Below are positions 20,625-32,490 of a DNA stretch of 64,000 nt, one piece after another. Every line of letters starts with the position of its first letter. The first letter of the stretch is position 1. The DNA comes from Bryoerythrophyllum caledonicum (taxonomy: Eukaryota > Streptophyta > Bryopsida > Pottiales > Pottiaceae): NCBI GenBank assembly GCA_963971425.1, contig OZ020526.1:434001-498000 (forward strand), read 5' to 3'. The notes beneath the pieces were generated by a model. That model did no database searches. It had not been told where the DNA came from and worked only from the letters and a program-made list of their open reading frames with translations. A program made the translations under genes and the position numbers.

Positions 20625-21660
20625 CTAGGTCAATCTGTATAAACTCAATGTATCAATGGGTATCATGTGCTGAAGCACAGCGTGATCAATGGGCACCCAA
20701 ACACTACCCTCCTTCCTGTAGCGCACACGCTGAAAATTGAGATACAACACCTGTCGCGCTAAATGATAGCGGAAAACCATGCTAGACTTGCTAACGGTGA
20801 GCTTAAGCACGTCTTGCCCTGCTTGGAACTTCTCGTCCCATCCAACATCCATTAAACTATTCAGAACTGTTGTTGATGGTGCCTTGATGATGTACATTGT
20901 CGAAGTGCGACGTACATCGTCTGCTACCGAAAAGAAGTCCACCATGACCTGCACGGGCATGAACCACTTCACATGTGCCGCTTTACTACCAGTGCCCCCT
21001 TTCATTGCTTCCGCAATATCCACCGCAAGCTTAGCTCTGAAAGCCTCTGAGGTGTGCATGTCCGGGAGGGGCCAATGCGGATCATCAAGGGCCGGTAGTG
21101 ACAATTTTTCTAGACTACCATACAAGGAAGTGTCAGATTGAGGAACATAGATGGCTTTCAAAAAAAAAGTACCATTATCTAAGAGCTACTTATGACTACG
21201 GCCATTACGCACTGCAGCCTCTCCAACCTCATGATGTACGACAAGAATGACATCTATCATCGCCGCTGGATCAACCCAGTCGTCCCAGTAGGACAAATAT
21301 AGCAGATTGCATGCGCGTGGTTTGTTGACACAATTTGCCGGATCAAGCTGTAGTTGCCATCGCTGATAAGCGTGCCGCACCTTGATATCGTCAAGCTGCA
21401 ACACATCTTTCCCTCGTCGCACCTCCACTTTGAAACTAAACTCTAAAATTTGGGCCTTCCATGCTCCAGTAAACGTGTCAACACCATGAATCCTAGCATC
21501 CTGAGACCATGGTCATGTTTCGACTCCTCTCAATGTCACCCATGATCCAATTTCTACGCGCAGTGAAATACACTTACCACGTGCATCCACAGTGTTGTAG
21601 AGCACGACACTATGGACCTCATCGACATCTAGCTACAGCAAAGTAACTTGCTTCTCTCCT
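20625..21660 (-). pseudogene. Unknown broken minus-strand gene
   Basis: One minus-strand frame stays protein-like over about 340 codons, from DEVHSVVLYNTVDARGK (near 21625) through HAYQRWQLQLDPANC and YLSYWDDWVDPAA to VPIDHAVLQHMIPIDTL, ending at 20625. It is interrupted by two in-frame stops, near 21515 (TGA) and at about 21187 (TAG). Frame and composition do not change across the stops. I do not recognise the family. It lies downstream of the FAMeT-like fragment on the same strand once the inserted retroelement is discounted, so both could be pieces of one gene. It is probably inactive. Confidence 0.45.
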
Positions 21661-21884
21661 CAGAACTTTTGAAACTAAATATCTAAGACGCCTGGGGCTG
21701 GGAAAGAGGATGACTACATACTTAGATTGTGCACCATTAATCCATGTCATTAGATTCCCGCCATAAATTTACAGTTTGTTTATTCAGTCCGGCTAGGACA
21801 ACGCTGTTTTTTTCAATTTTTTTCAAAGGCCGTGGATCTACTAAAATATTGAGAGTACGTCTAAGCACACATGCAAAAGTTTGT

Positions 21885-21950
21885 TGTCTAAGCAAGGACT
21901 TCAGTTCAGTGACTGTATCCAAGCAAGGACTTCAGTTCAGTGATTGGCTG
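21885..21950. repeat. Tandem duplication of a 31-bp unit
   Basis: AAGCAAGGACTTCAGTTCAG occurs twice, 31 bp apart, with nearly identical following bases. Nothing else is seen here. Confidence 0.85.
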
Positions 21951-22099
21951 CTAACTTGCATGAGCTCGAGTGAGGCAGCAAGGTGGCACCTTATGTGCCA
22001 CTACAATTTTCTGATGTGTCTTGTATGTTTCCCGCTCAAAACAGCTGCCCGATTTTTGGCTCACGAGGCCTCTCAATGACCCCAAAACTTCTCTAATGA

Positions 22100-22465
22100 T
22101 GGAAGATCGAGCCCGGCCTGGCCGCCATCCTGTTGCTGGAGCACCTACTGCTCCTCGCCAAGTTTGGATTCTCGTGGTTCGTCGCCGAGGTAAATGCCCG
22201 CTCTCTCCTCTTCTCTTCGCTCCTCTTCTCTCTTCTCCTCTCTCCTCTCCTCTTCTCTTTGTCTCCTCTTCTGTCGTCTCCTCTTCTCTCCTCCCCTCTT
22301 CTCTTCGTCTCTTCTTTTTGTCGACTCCTCTTCGTCTCTCCTTCGTCTCCTCATCCTCTGGTGCTCTTATAGTCTGAGCGAACGGATCTTGGGTGTGCAG
22401 GAGCCGGCGTGGTTGAAGGCGCGGCGCATCAAGAAGGCATACAAGAACGTGAATTTTGACTTGCG
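22100..22465 (+). pseudogene. Anoctamin (TMEM16)-like exon fragments
   Basis: The frame [20 protein letters not shown], then [10 protein letters not shown], ends at a GAG|GTAAAT donor (22189/22190). After a 211-bp pyrimidine-rich intron, a GTGCAG acceptor (22400) leads to EPAWLKARRIKKAYK. The join is phase 0 and recreates the plant anoctamin-like segment ..EH..LL.KFGFS..V.EEPAWV.A.R. Anoctamins are membrane channel/scramblase proteins with about ten helices; only the end of one helix and the following loop are here. The frame meets stops just upstream of 22100. It is a fragment with its intron kept. Confidence 0.7.
22193..22370. repeat. CT-rich polypyrimidine tract
   Basis: Irregular TCTCCTCTTCTC repeats fill the intron of the anoctamin fragment. 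The Ser/Leu-rich and Arg/Glu-rich frames across it are artefacts. Confidence 0.85.
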
Positions 22466-22780
22466 AATTGTTAGATTCCTAGGTGAGATATGACATGGTG
22501 GAGCACCCTACGAAAGGGAGAAGAAAATGGTTAGCAGTTGTACATATTGCATTTCTATACTACGCCAAACGACTTGCTTCTTCTCTCACAAGTCATCTTC
22601 ATTGTTGGAATGTATTAGGTGTTGATCCAAGCCTTGGGTGCCGAACACTTTGCTAAACAATCAAATCACTCAAATAAGTCTTCAACATCCTCATAGCAAG
22701 TCTCTCATCACATACCCTATGCTAAGAAGATGTAGTTTTCTTGATGCAACTATGCTATGAAGAATGTAAGGTTGACCTGC

Positions 22781-25700
22781 TGTTGCAGTTTGTAGAGTAA
22801 GTAGTCCTCCGGATAGCAATTAGTTGAAGCTAAATGTGCCCGGCATGGTCGCTCTAAATTCGTTCCCACAGAGATCTATTGTTTCTTCTTGGAATGCTAA
22901 GTAAGCTATTTGCTATCCCTCTACCACACGCCAGTTAGTATTCCTATTTTACGCCTGACCTTTTTATCCGGATCCTTTCGGACGTCCAATGTAGTTTCCT
23001 ACTATTTTCCGGGTCCTGCCAACTTCCGGAAGGTCAGATGGAGTTTGTCTTCTGGAGTTTTTAAACGAGTGGCCGGGTACCATTGATCCTATTTTGTGTA
23101 AGTGGCCGGATTCCCCACTGCCTTGTGACTTTAAGTGGCTAGGCACCCACTCTCCCTAGGTTGCTAATTGGTCGTTGGTTTGTTGTTTCCGGATGCACTC
23201 TCTTACATTATCCGGAAGGCCTTCCGGATACGGTCACTCAGAGGCTCACCCGGGCTACAACGACATTCTGGAAAATGATTAGTGGTTCGGTGACGTGTGA
23301 AGGGTAGATCTGCATTTGGACTTCCTTCTAGACATACACCACAGGCTTTTCCATCTATCGTAAGGGGAAATTCCGGTCGCAACCAGAATCCGGGTTCACA
23401 CGGAATCTCCGTGCCCTAGGAGCTACCAGGCCACCACCTAAAGTACCCTCCCTCCCCCTCCAGGCTTCTTCCGGTCACCAAGGATCGTCAGACTCTATCT
23501 AACCTCTCCTTTAGCTGTTCCGGGCGCTCTCCCACAGCAAGTCCCAACCGGTTAGACTAGATGCTTATCCGTGAACCACTTCAGCTTCCACAACTATTCC
23601 ACTAATCATCAACCAGAATGGGCCCTATCCTTCATTCACAAAATGATACATGCCACCAGAATTTCAATACAAGAAAATATACTAACAGCAAATATCATTC
23701 CTGAGGAAAAGAAAAAAAGGCCCTTAGCCGGCCACAACTCTTGCGTTAAGAGCCCGCTACCACTGAGCTAAAATCGAAACTAAGAAGCTAAAAATCCGGG
23801 AAATCCTATCCTAAAAGTGAAAGGGATATTATCCCTAGAAATCCGGAATTCAAACTTAGATCCGAAAGTTTCGAACCTGAGATACGGTTTCTACGGATCT
23901 AACTCAAAAAAGGAAAACTGTCTTTAGTCTTACCGTATGATAGCCGGGTGCAAGCTTGAGCCCCATCGTTAATCGCTTATCAGACCTTTTAGAACTAAAG
24001 ATTCTAATCTACGGGGTTACTTGGTTCGGCCTCCGACTGCTACGGCGTGAAGGGGTAACTTCTGCTGGAGCGGCGCCGACCTCGGTTTGCGCCGGAATGG
24101 CTGCTGGTGGTTCCGGTGAGGTGGTCGGCGTCGGCATACCTGGTCCGGATGGTGCATCCGGGTCCCCTGTTGTAACCGCCTGGCCGGATGGTGCATCGGC
24201 CCGGTCTTCAATGTCCGGAAGGTCCCGGAAGCTACCGCTGGGGCTGACCACCATGGGTGTCGCTGTCGAGCTTCCGGGTAAAGGATCCGTCACTGGTGGC
24301 CCCGGAGAGGGAGACTCGGAGGAAATTCGGAAGGGCAAGGGTGGTACTACTTGACTCCTTGGCACCTGTTCCCACTTCTGAATACTCTCCGTGCTTGGGA
24401 AGGCCACCCCATTCCAACTCATAGGAGAGCTGAAGTCCGGCGTTCCCACGAGGTCATTGAATTGTCCGGTGAGTGACTTCGCTGTTCCAGATGCAGGTCT
24501 GGGTGAAGAGCCGGCCGGAGGTTGAGAAGGAGAAACAGCTGCCGGACCGGATGGGGATCCGGACGGGCCGGCAGTGGTTTCAGACGGATGTGCCTGGGTT
24601 CCGGATGGTCCCACAGCATCTGAAGCAGGAGGTGCCGGAACTGGAGGGGGAGCTCCTGGTACTGTTGAGGTGGCCGCGACGAGCTCCCTCGCTAGCTCCT
24701 GCATCTTGGACCAAGTGCCCTCCATTTTCCGGCTGTGATCTACCAAGAACCGGATAACCTGCCCCCTGCTGAGCTTCTCGTTCTTCTCCAAGCTCGCCGT
24801 GTAGAGTAATGCCCGGTTAACCGTATCCACCGAAAAATCCAGTGCCGTGAGAATATCGGTCAGTGACTGTGACGCCGCCCGGACCTTCATTTCTGCCACC
24901 ACTCGGGCATGCTGTGCTGCATCCCGTGCGGCTTCCGCCTGCCGGACCTGACTCCAGAGCCGGGTGTTAACCTTGGTTATGGTGGCGTTCTCCTGCTCCA
25001 GTCTTGTGACGGAATCGTGCTTCTCCTTCATCTCTCTGAGCTGGGCGATGAGGTGAGTGGTGTCCTCCAGTCCGACTGCCTCTAAGATGGCCATTATCAT
25101 GGCATGCCTCTCCCGGATCTCCCCCTCCTGGATCCTGGTCCTCCAAACAATATGTCTGCACAGCTCGTGGACATCCACGGGAATGTCGCCAATGATGCTT
25201 GGGACAAACGTCGGTCCCGGCTCTGATCCGGTCGCGAATCGTTCGTCTTCTGGGGCCGGTTCCGGTGCTGCAGGCTGTGCTGTGGTTGGTGGTGCTATGG
25301 GTGGGCTCTGCGCCGGGATTGTTGACAACGGCCGGCATTCTCCCGGGGTCTCCGGAGTCCTCTGCACCGAACGACTACGCTTCCGGTTCGGTCTTCGAAG
25401 TATAAGGGGGGATGACGACTTCTCCGTGTCAGAGTGCGTCGATTCATCCAGTTCCTCATCTGTTTCCATCCCTCCGTATGACTGGATGGTGAGCAAGCTG
25501 TCGTACTCGGCCTGCTCGTCCGGACTCAACATCTTCTGCTTGGCATACATGTGAGCCAGGTAGGTGGAAAGCGGGGATGGGGTTTTCCGGGCTTTCGGCA
25601 GGTTCTTCACCATCCGGTCAATCTGCTCGTCCATGATGGCTGCCCAGTCGACAGACAACTTCCCTCTCATCGAGCCTAAGATTAGGGTTGCTAGCTTGGC

Positions 25701-26631
25701 CACTATCCGTTTCGGTTTCTCGGGGTGGAAAATAGGATTGATGAATGCCATTACTAACCTGGCATCCGGATCGGTGAGATCGCTGAGGACATACCCGTCC
25801 TTAGGGTTAGCCTTCGCGCGGAATTCGCCCTTCAGGATGGCGTCGTCACGTTCCGCCACCTTGATTGTTCCTGCCCGGAACTCGTAGGTATCTCTCCAGA
25901 GCGCCGTAGTCCAGACCTCCGGATGCGCCCTAATCTTCTGTGCGTATTGGCTTGGTGGCTCTCCCAGGAGCTCCGTCATCATTGTTTCGCTCTGGTAGGC
26001 CCACGGTGTCGCTAGACGACCTTCACAACCATGATTTCGAGGTAGCTCTCTAAAATCCGACAGGTCTTGACCGGCTTCGGAATCTCCGGAGTTACCTTCT
26101 GCAACACTAGTGTTTCGGTAGCCGGAGCCTTGCCCTTCTTGCCCGCCATCCGTGCCCACCTCTCCGTGAACTTGCGCCTCGCAATATTGTCAAGAGAACC
26201 TGCACGCACTGTCCTTACCAAGTCCCTCTTGCTAACCTAAATTGGCTCTTCCGTCCTTCACCAAGACCGGATTCAAAACCTAAGAGAATGCGAGAAGGGA
26301 AAAGAGAATGAGCCTGCTGGAAACCCTAAAAGATTGGTACACAGGGCTGCCAGTCGCGTTTTGTATCTGACGCGCTCGTACGGAAAACAGTTATGCGTCA
26401 TGATGGCATTTCCGGTTCCGGCTGTAACCGCCCTCCGATTTTGCAACTTCCGGGAAGGGTGCTGTAACTATCTTCATTAGGGATTCCGGCGCAACACTAA
26501 AATCTTATTTCATTCCATGAACTACTTATGCTCTTTTAGTCAACTAACTAACTAATTTTTCTATTTTTTTTTTCTTATTTTCTTCCGGGATTGTATTAAG
26601 TTCCGGAAGTATGTGGGGACAGCTTCCCACA
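22781..26631 (-). repeat. 3' LTR of the first Ty3/Gypsy element
   Basis: 3851 bp with TG...CA ends, nearly identical to 32491-36342. It contains one copy of the LTR-encoded long frame (see the right LTR); in this copy the frame looks broken once. Confidence 0.95.
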
Positions 26632-26642
26632 TTACCCCTTTT

Positions 26643-29600
26643 TCACCCGTGAGCGTCCTCGCGAACATGTTCCGGAATGTACAACTTGACTCGTGACCCG
26701 TTAGTTCTGGTGTCTAGAGGGGTTCCCCCCAAGTCTTCCAATTGTAAAGATCCGTTGGGGTAAATTTGACAAACACGGAAGGGTCCCATCCATCGAGTGT
26801 GTAGTTTACCTGGGAAATCCTTGTGACGGCTGTCGAAAACTAACACAAGGCTTCCTTCCTCTACTCCATTCGTTATCGGTAATTTCCGGTCAAAATTCTC
26901 TTTCCGCCTAGCTTGGATTTCCTTAGTTCTTCCGAGGGCATCCATCCGGCTCTCTTCTAGATGATCGATGTCTTGCAGTCGTTGGTGGAGGTCTGGTGTC
27001 CGTTCATTGTTCCGGAACGATAAGATCCGGAAGGTTTCCACCTCGGTCTCAACGGCTTGTAGCGCCTCCTGTCCATACACTAGAAAGAAAGGACTCTTAC
27101 CAGTGGTACCTTTGAACGCCGTGTTGTAAGCATAGACCGCTGAGGTGAGCTTCTTATCCCAATTTGTTTTGTGGGAAGTTACCACCTTGGCCAATATCTT
27201 GTAGATGATACCGTTAGCCCGCTCCGTAAGACCGTTAGCCTTAGGATTGTAAGGAGTCGTCTTCCGGTGCCTAATGTCGTATCTTCCGGTAAGGTCAGCC
27301 ATCACCTCATTCAAGAAATGGGTGCCCCGGTCACTCACCAATTCTAAGGGGTGCCCGAATCTCATTATGATCCTTTCGAACAGGAATCTTGCTGAAGTTT
27401 CTGCATCATTCTTCCGTGTTGCTCGGGCTTCCACCCACTTAGTAGCATAGTCCGTTGCGAGGATAATGTACCGGTGTTTCTGATTTCCAAGGGGTTGAAA
27501 TGGTCCAATGAAGTCTACTCCCCACTTTTCAAAGGGAGCTAATGGCACAATCGGAGTCAACGGCCAGTGATTCCGGAAAGTTGGGTTTCCGGTTCGCTGG
27601 CATGGGTCGCAGCTTCGGATGAAGCGCCGGACATCCCGATTCAAGTGTTGCCACCAGTATCCGGCACTGCGAATTCTCTCAATAGTGGTAACGGCTGCGA
27701 AATGCCCTCCGGCTGGTCCGTCGTGCAAACTCCGGATAATGGTTCTCCGGTAATTGGGCTCTACACACCTTCGAAGCATATCGTCTGGTCCCATCCGGAA
27801 AAGTATTCCTTTGATGAGTGAGTAAGGTGCTGCTCGGTGTTGAAACACACTCTTCTCTTCTCGGGTCAAACCATCCGGATATTCGTGAGTGCGGAGGTAT
27901 TCCCGAATGCGTAATACCTCTGGTTCCTCTTCCTCTATAATGTATACTGAGCTTCCACCGGGTTTGGTAAGTTTCTCTGGATTTGGTAGGTGTTCCGGAG
28001 GAGCGATGTCCGGAAACTCATTCGAAAAATCAGTCTGGAGCTCGTTCACACTTTCCGGGCCCCTCTGGCGTGACAGGTAATCTGCATTTGAATTCGACTT
28101 GCCGGTTTTGACCCGTACCTCATAATTGAACTCTTGAAGCAGAAGTATCCACCTAGCCAATCGCCCGGAAAGATCTGGTTTATTTACTAGGTATTTTAGG
28201 GAGTCATGGTCCATATGAAATATCACCTTATACCCTAGCAAATAGTGCCGGAACTTCTTGCATGCGTAGATAACTGCTAGTGCCTCCCTTTTGGTGGTGG
28301 TGTAGTTTCGTTCCGCTGGATTCATCTGTCGGCTAGCATAGTAAATAGGTCTCTCCCGCCGTTCCTCATCTGCCTGCCATAGTATGGCCCCTAAGCACCA
28401 CCCGGAGGCGTCCAAGGTAACATGGAATTCCCTCGTCCAGTCTGGTGGGGCCAGAATTGGCGCTGTCACCAGCCGTGTCTTCAATTCTTCAAATGCCACC
28501 TGCCTTATCTCCGTCCAAATGTATTCTATCTCTTTTTTCAACAGCTCCGTTAATGGCATGGCGATCCGGGCGTAACATTCGATGAACCTCCGGTAGTATC
28601 CCACGCAGCCGAGAAATCCACGGAGTTCCCGCAGGTTCCGGGGAGGAAGAAGAGCAAGCATTACGATAATCTTGCCGAGGTCAACAGCAATTCCCTTCCT
28701 GCTCACTATATGTCCAAGCAGTAATCCGGATATCATTCCAAAAAAACACTTACCCAGGTGTAATTTGAGGTTCGTCTCTCGGCACCTCTGGAATGTCTTC
28801 CGGAGGCAGGACAGGTGTTCCTTAAGTTTGCTGAAGACTGCGAAGTCGTCGATAAACACTTCCAGGAAGTGTTTTAGGAAATCCTGGAAAATGTCCATCA
28901 TTAGACGCTGAAAGGTTCCGGGGGCGTTACATAGTCCAAAGGGCATTCGATTGAATGCGTACGTGCCCCAGTCCGTTGTGAAGGTTGTCTTTAGCTGGTC
29001 CTCCTCCCTGATGGATACCTGGTTATATCCGGAGAACCCATCAAGAAAGCTGAAGCATTCTTGTCCGGCTACGTGGTCTAATACCATATCAATGAAGGGT
29101 AGGGGAAAGTGGTCCTTCTTGGTTGCCGCGTTGAGTTTCCGAAAATCTTGAGACACCCGGATTTTTACTTTCCCGTCCGGACCTATCTTCTTGGGAACAA
29201 TCACGATGGGCGACACCCATTCCGAATTTTTGACTGGATAGATGAAACCCGCATCGAGTAACTTGTCAAGTTCCTCCTTCACCATTAGCGAATACTTGGG
29301 ATTTAGGCGGTACTGGCGTTGACGGTTAGGGATGGCTCCGATCATTAAGTCGATGTGATGTTCCCCCAACTGTGATGGTATCCCTACGAGGTTAGAGGGT
29401 GCCCAAGCGAACACATCGTCATACTCAATGAGTAATTTGATATAGTCCTCCCGTTCTTCCGGAGTCAACTATTTCCCTAAGAAGAAGGTCTTGGTTTCCG
29501 ACACCTTGATCGCCTCGTAGTCTTCCGGAGATACGACTGTCTTGATCGGCTCGGTATCCCCGACTTCCGGCGAATTCCGGAATTCTGCCCATGCTTTAAG

Positions 29601-30803
29601 ATTAGTACTACTTCCGGAAGGTACTGTAGGAAGTGATCCTTCTGTGATCTTCCTTTGAATCCACTCTGCCGAAAACTGCACATTGGATTCTCCCAAGGAT
29701 CTGTCCTCCTTCTTCATTTCCGGGGGTTCCGGATCTTCTTTCATAAGGTGAAATGCAGCTTGTTCCAGGATGGGTTCCGGAAAACCTAGATCCTCCTCAG
29801 TTACTTCCCGAAACACCTCAACTTGATACAATTGGACGGAATCGGATGATTCCGGATCTGTCCAATCGGTAGTATATCCGTCTGAGCCACTGGTTTCGCC
29901 TTGATGTTGTTCCGGCCGCCATGACAGGACTACTGTTGGATCTCCAAAGCAGAAGGCCTGCTGTGCCCAGTTCACTTTAACTCCAGCTAAATACAGCCAT
30001 GGTCTTCCCAAGAGCATCGGAAAGGGTCGTCCCTCTTCTACCCTAATGACGTGATAGTTCAGACAATAGGTTATTCCTGATATTCGGGTTGGAATTCCGG
30101 ATAATTTCCCAACTGGCACTACTCGGGACTGGTCTGCCATCCGTAAGGTTTGATTGGTTGCCTCGAAGACGGTGTACCCCAAGTCAGCTGCAGTGTTTTC
30201 CAGAGGGAGGTTAACTCCGGATCCTCCATCTACCGGAACATTCCGAATCGTACATCCATCGATCTCGACGGAAATTTTCGGGGCCCCAAAGTCTTCTATT
30301 TCTGCAAAGTTAACCGCGACTGATGGGAGACGCACATTCCGCTTCCGGGTTTTGACCAAAGCAGTTTTGAGCTGCTTCTGATAGTTTGTATTATCATGCA
30401 GTAGTTGGCCAATTGTAACGTTGGCCTTTTGATCCTTGATATCTTGCAAGATATCATACTCAACTATCCTGACTGACGGATGAACAAGGGTAAGAGGCTC
30501 CCGGAATCTTACCCTCCGTTCCATCCCGTCTTCTGATCGGTTGAGTTCCTCTTGTACCTCCTTCGTAATATCTGGATTCAGGGTTGGAACCTCGACCCCT
30601 TTTACCAATTCTGCCACTTCCGAAGGGTTTTCAGTCTCTGAGCTTCCAGACTCTAGGGAAAGATCCGGAGTCCGGACATTTCTTTCCGCTGATTTTGATC
30701 TATGAACCCGGGAAGTCTTCTTCCTCCTACTGATCCGGCCTCGGGTGGAGCTACGCGTACTGACCTGATGGATTTCGCTCTCGGGTCGGGCTGGTTGTTC
30801 CAC
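26643..30803 (-). mobile_element. Protease-pol region of the first Ty3/Gypsy element
   Basis: The upstream part carries a retropepsin-like protease with a DGGSG active-site loop. The larger part carries reverse transcriptase (FIDDF catalytic box, SYGYNQ-type FSGYNQ motif, MPFGLCNAP), RNase H (DASG...TTKREALA...DH) and integrase with an H-H-C-C zinc site (CDPCQ) followed by the DDE core (VDFIGPF, SDRGTHF, TERANGI). The order RT-RNase H-integrase places it in Ty3/Gypsy. Confidence 0.95.
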
Positions 30804-30809
30804 CGAACA

Positions 30810-32210
30810 CCGTCAGGTCGTAGGGTTCTCCACGCCTTCCTTGTGTCCGTAATTAAGAGCAGTCTGCTCCCGGGGTGGCACCTCGACTTGTTTGTAAACC
30901 GGTTTTGGTCGGGCCGACTGTTGACAATCCGGAGCAATGTGGCCGTAATGACCGCAGTTCTGGCATGGTAATTCAAGAGGAGCACCTTGTCCTCCTCTTC
31001 TGGGACACTCCCAGGAGTAATGCCCAGATTCTCCACATCCATAGCAGACTATATTAGGGCGAGCCGGATAGATGGATGCTGCTTGCGGATCAGGATTTGT
31101 ATAGGCAGTAGGTGTGGGTCGGCCCGGTGGATACCTAGGCTTCACCATGGTGGCCTGGCCTCTTCCTCTTCCGTATGCCTGTGCAACTTGATATACCGGA
31201 ACCAACTCCGGTTCACCTTGCTCGTATTCTGGAGTAGCATAGAACACCGTTTCTTCGTTATCTACGAACTGCACTCGTGCTGGCGGAACTAGGGGGCACT
31301 CGTTTGGGTAATGTCCGGGCCGACCACACCGGGTACACCAAACATTGTCCCTAACTGTGGGAACTGCCCGTCTCGGCTTGTTGTTTTCTGCCAGGTGAAT
31401 CTTGATTGCTGCTAAACTAGACTAGATATCCATGATGACTTGCTTGTCCTTCGGAAGTTCCTCCTTGATCTTGACAATGCCTCGGTCCCGATCCTTCCGA
31501 TATCCCTTCGAACTGGAGGTTCTTCGGGGAGGACTTCGGTTATCTGAATCCCCACCGTGGCTAGAGCAACTCTCCGAACTGCTTCCGTCACTAGAGTTAC
31601 TGGAACCGGAACTAGAGTACCTCCGGTCCTTCCGGTGCTGCTTGCCGCGCTTGGAGCTCTCCTGCTTGGACCTTCTCCGGCTTTGGCGTAGAGACTGCTT
31701 CGAGTTCTCGTAATTCTGCGCAACCTCCATGGCCTCTTGAAGCGATTGGGGTCGAGCCTGGCGGACATGGAAGCCCATCTCATCCGGAAAGCCGGCGACG
31801 TACCATTCAATTTGAACACTATCAGCCGTACCTGGAGTCAGCTTGTGGATGAGTCTTCTTACCCTCTGCCCGTACCTCCGAACAGATTCGTTTGTCTTCA
31901 TCTTCATTCTGCTAAGTCTTCCCAACGTCCGAGCTTCTCCACCGACCTCTCGGAAGGTCCGAAGGAAGGTTGCTGCAAGTTGGTCCCAATCGTTCCGGGT
32001 GGCTTCCGGAACGTCCTGATACCATTGCAGAGCTTCACCCTTAAGTAGACCCTGAAACATCCGAAGTTTGGTGGCAATGTCATCTTGATTTGCTGCGGCT
32101 GTTGAGCTAAACTCACATACCAGTCATCAACATCCTCCTTACCGTCCCCCTTAAACTTCCGGAACTTAAGTCGGGAAAAGGAACGAGGTACTACCGGAAG
32201 AGCCATTCCG
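30810..32210 (-). mobile_element. gag region of the first Ty3/Gypsy element
   Basis: The start encodes a retrotransposon Gag capsid-like segment (LKFRKFKGDGKEDVDDWY, ALQWYQDVPEATR). Its C-terminal part has two CCHC zinc knuckles (CYGCGESGHYSWEC and CQNCGHYGHIAPDC), which bind element RNA. Ser/Arg-rich sequence lies between them. The region looks broken about three times. Confidence 0.85.
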
Positions 32211-32490
32211 GTGATTTCAGTGATGAAGGGGTTGACTGCTATCCCCCCCGGATGATTCTCTCTCCGGCTCGAACGGGGAGGAGTGAGAGAGCGGCTTCCT
32301 GTCTGTCCGTCTATAGTTCTCTTTCGAGTTGACCTTCGTATACCTTCAGGTCTCCGGTCGTTCTAACTCATACGGATCCTACCCAGATCTTTTACCTAAC
32401 CTATCGACTTATTCGCCTTAACTTATCTACTGTCAGTTTTATCAATTCCAACAGAAATCAAATAGATCCCCGGCAGCGGCGCCAAAATCG

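Noticed and set aside
22133-22377. Ser/Leu-rich small protein
   Set aside because: It lies in the polypyrimidine intron of the anoctamin fragment.
23725-23775. tRNA gene on the minus strand (TAGCTCAGTGGTAGCG resembles an A box)
   Set aside because: No complete cloverleaf: the anticodon arm lacks the invariant T33 geometry and no matching T arm follows. The same sequence is in the other LTR copy at about 33435-33485. It may be a chance A-box-like stretch.
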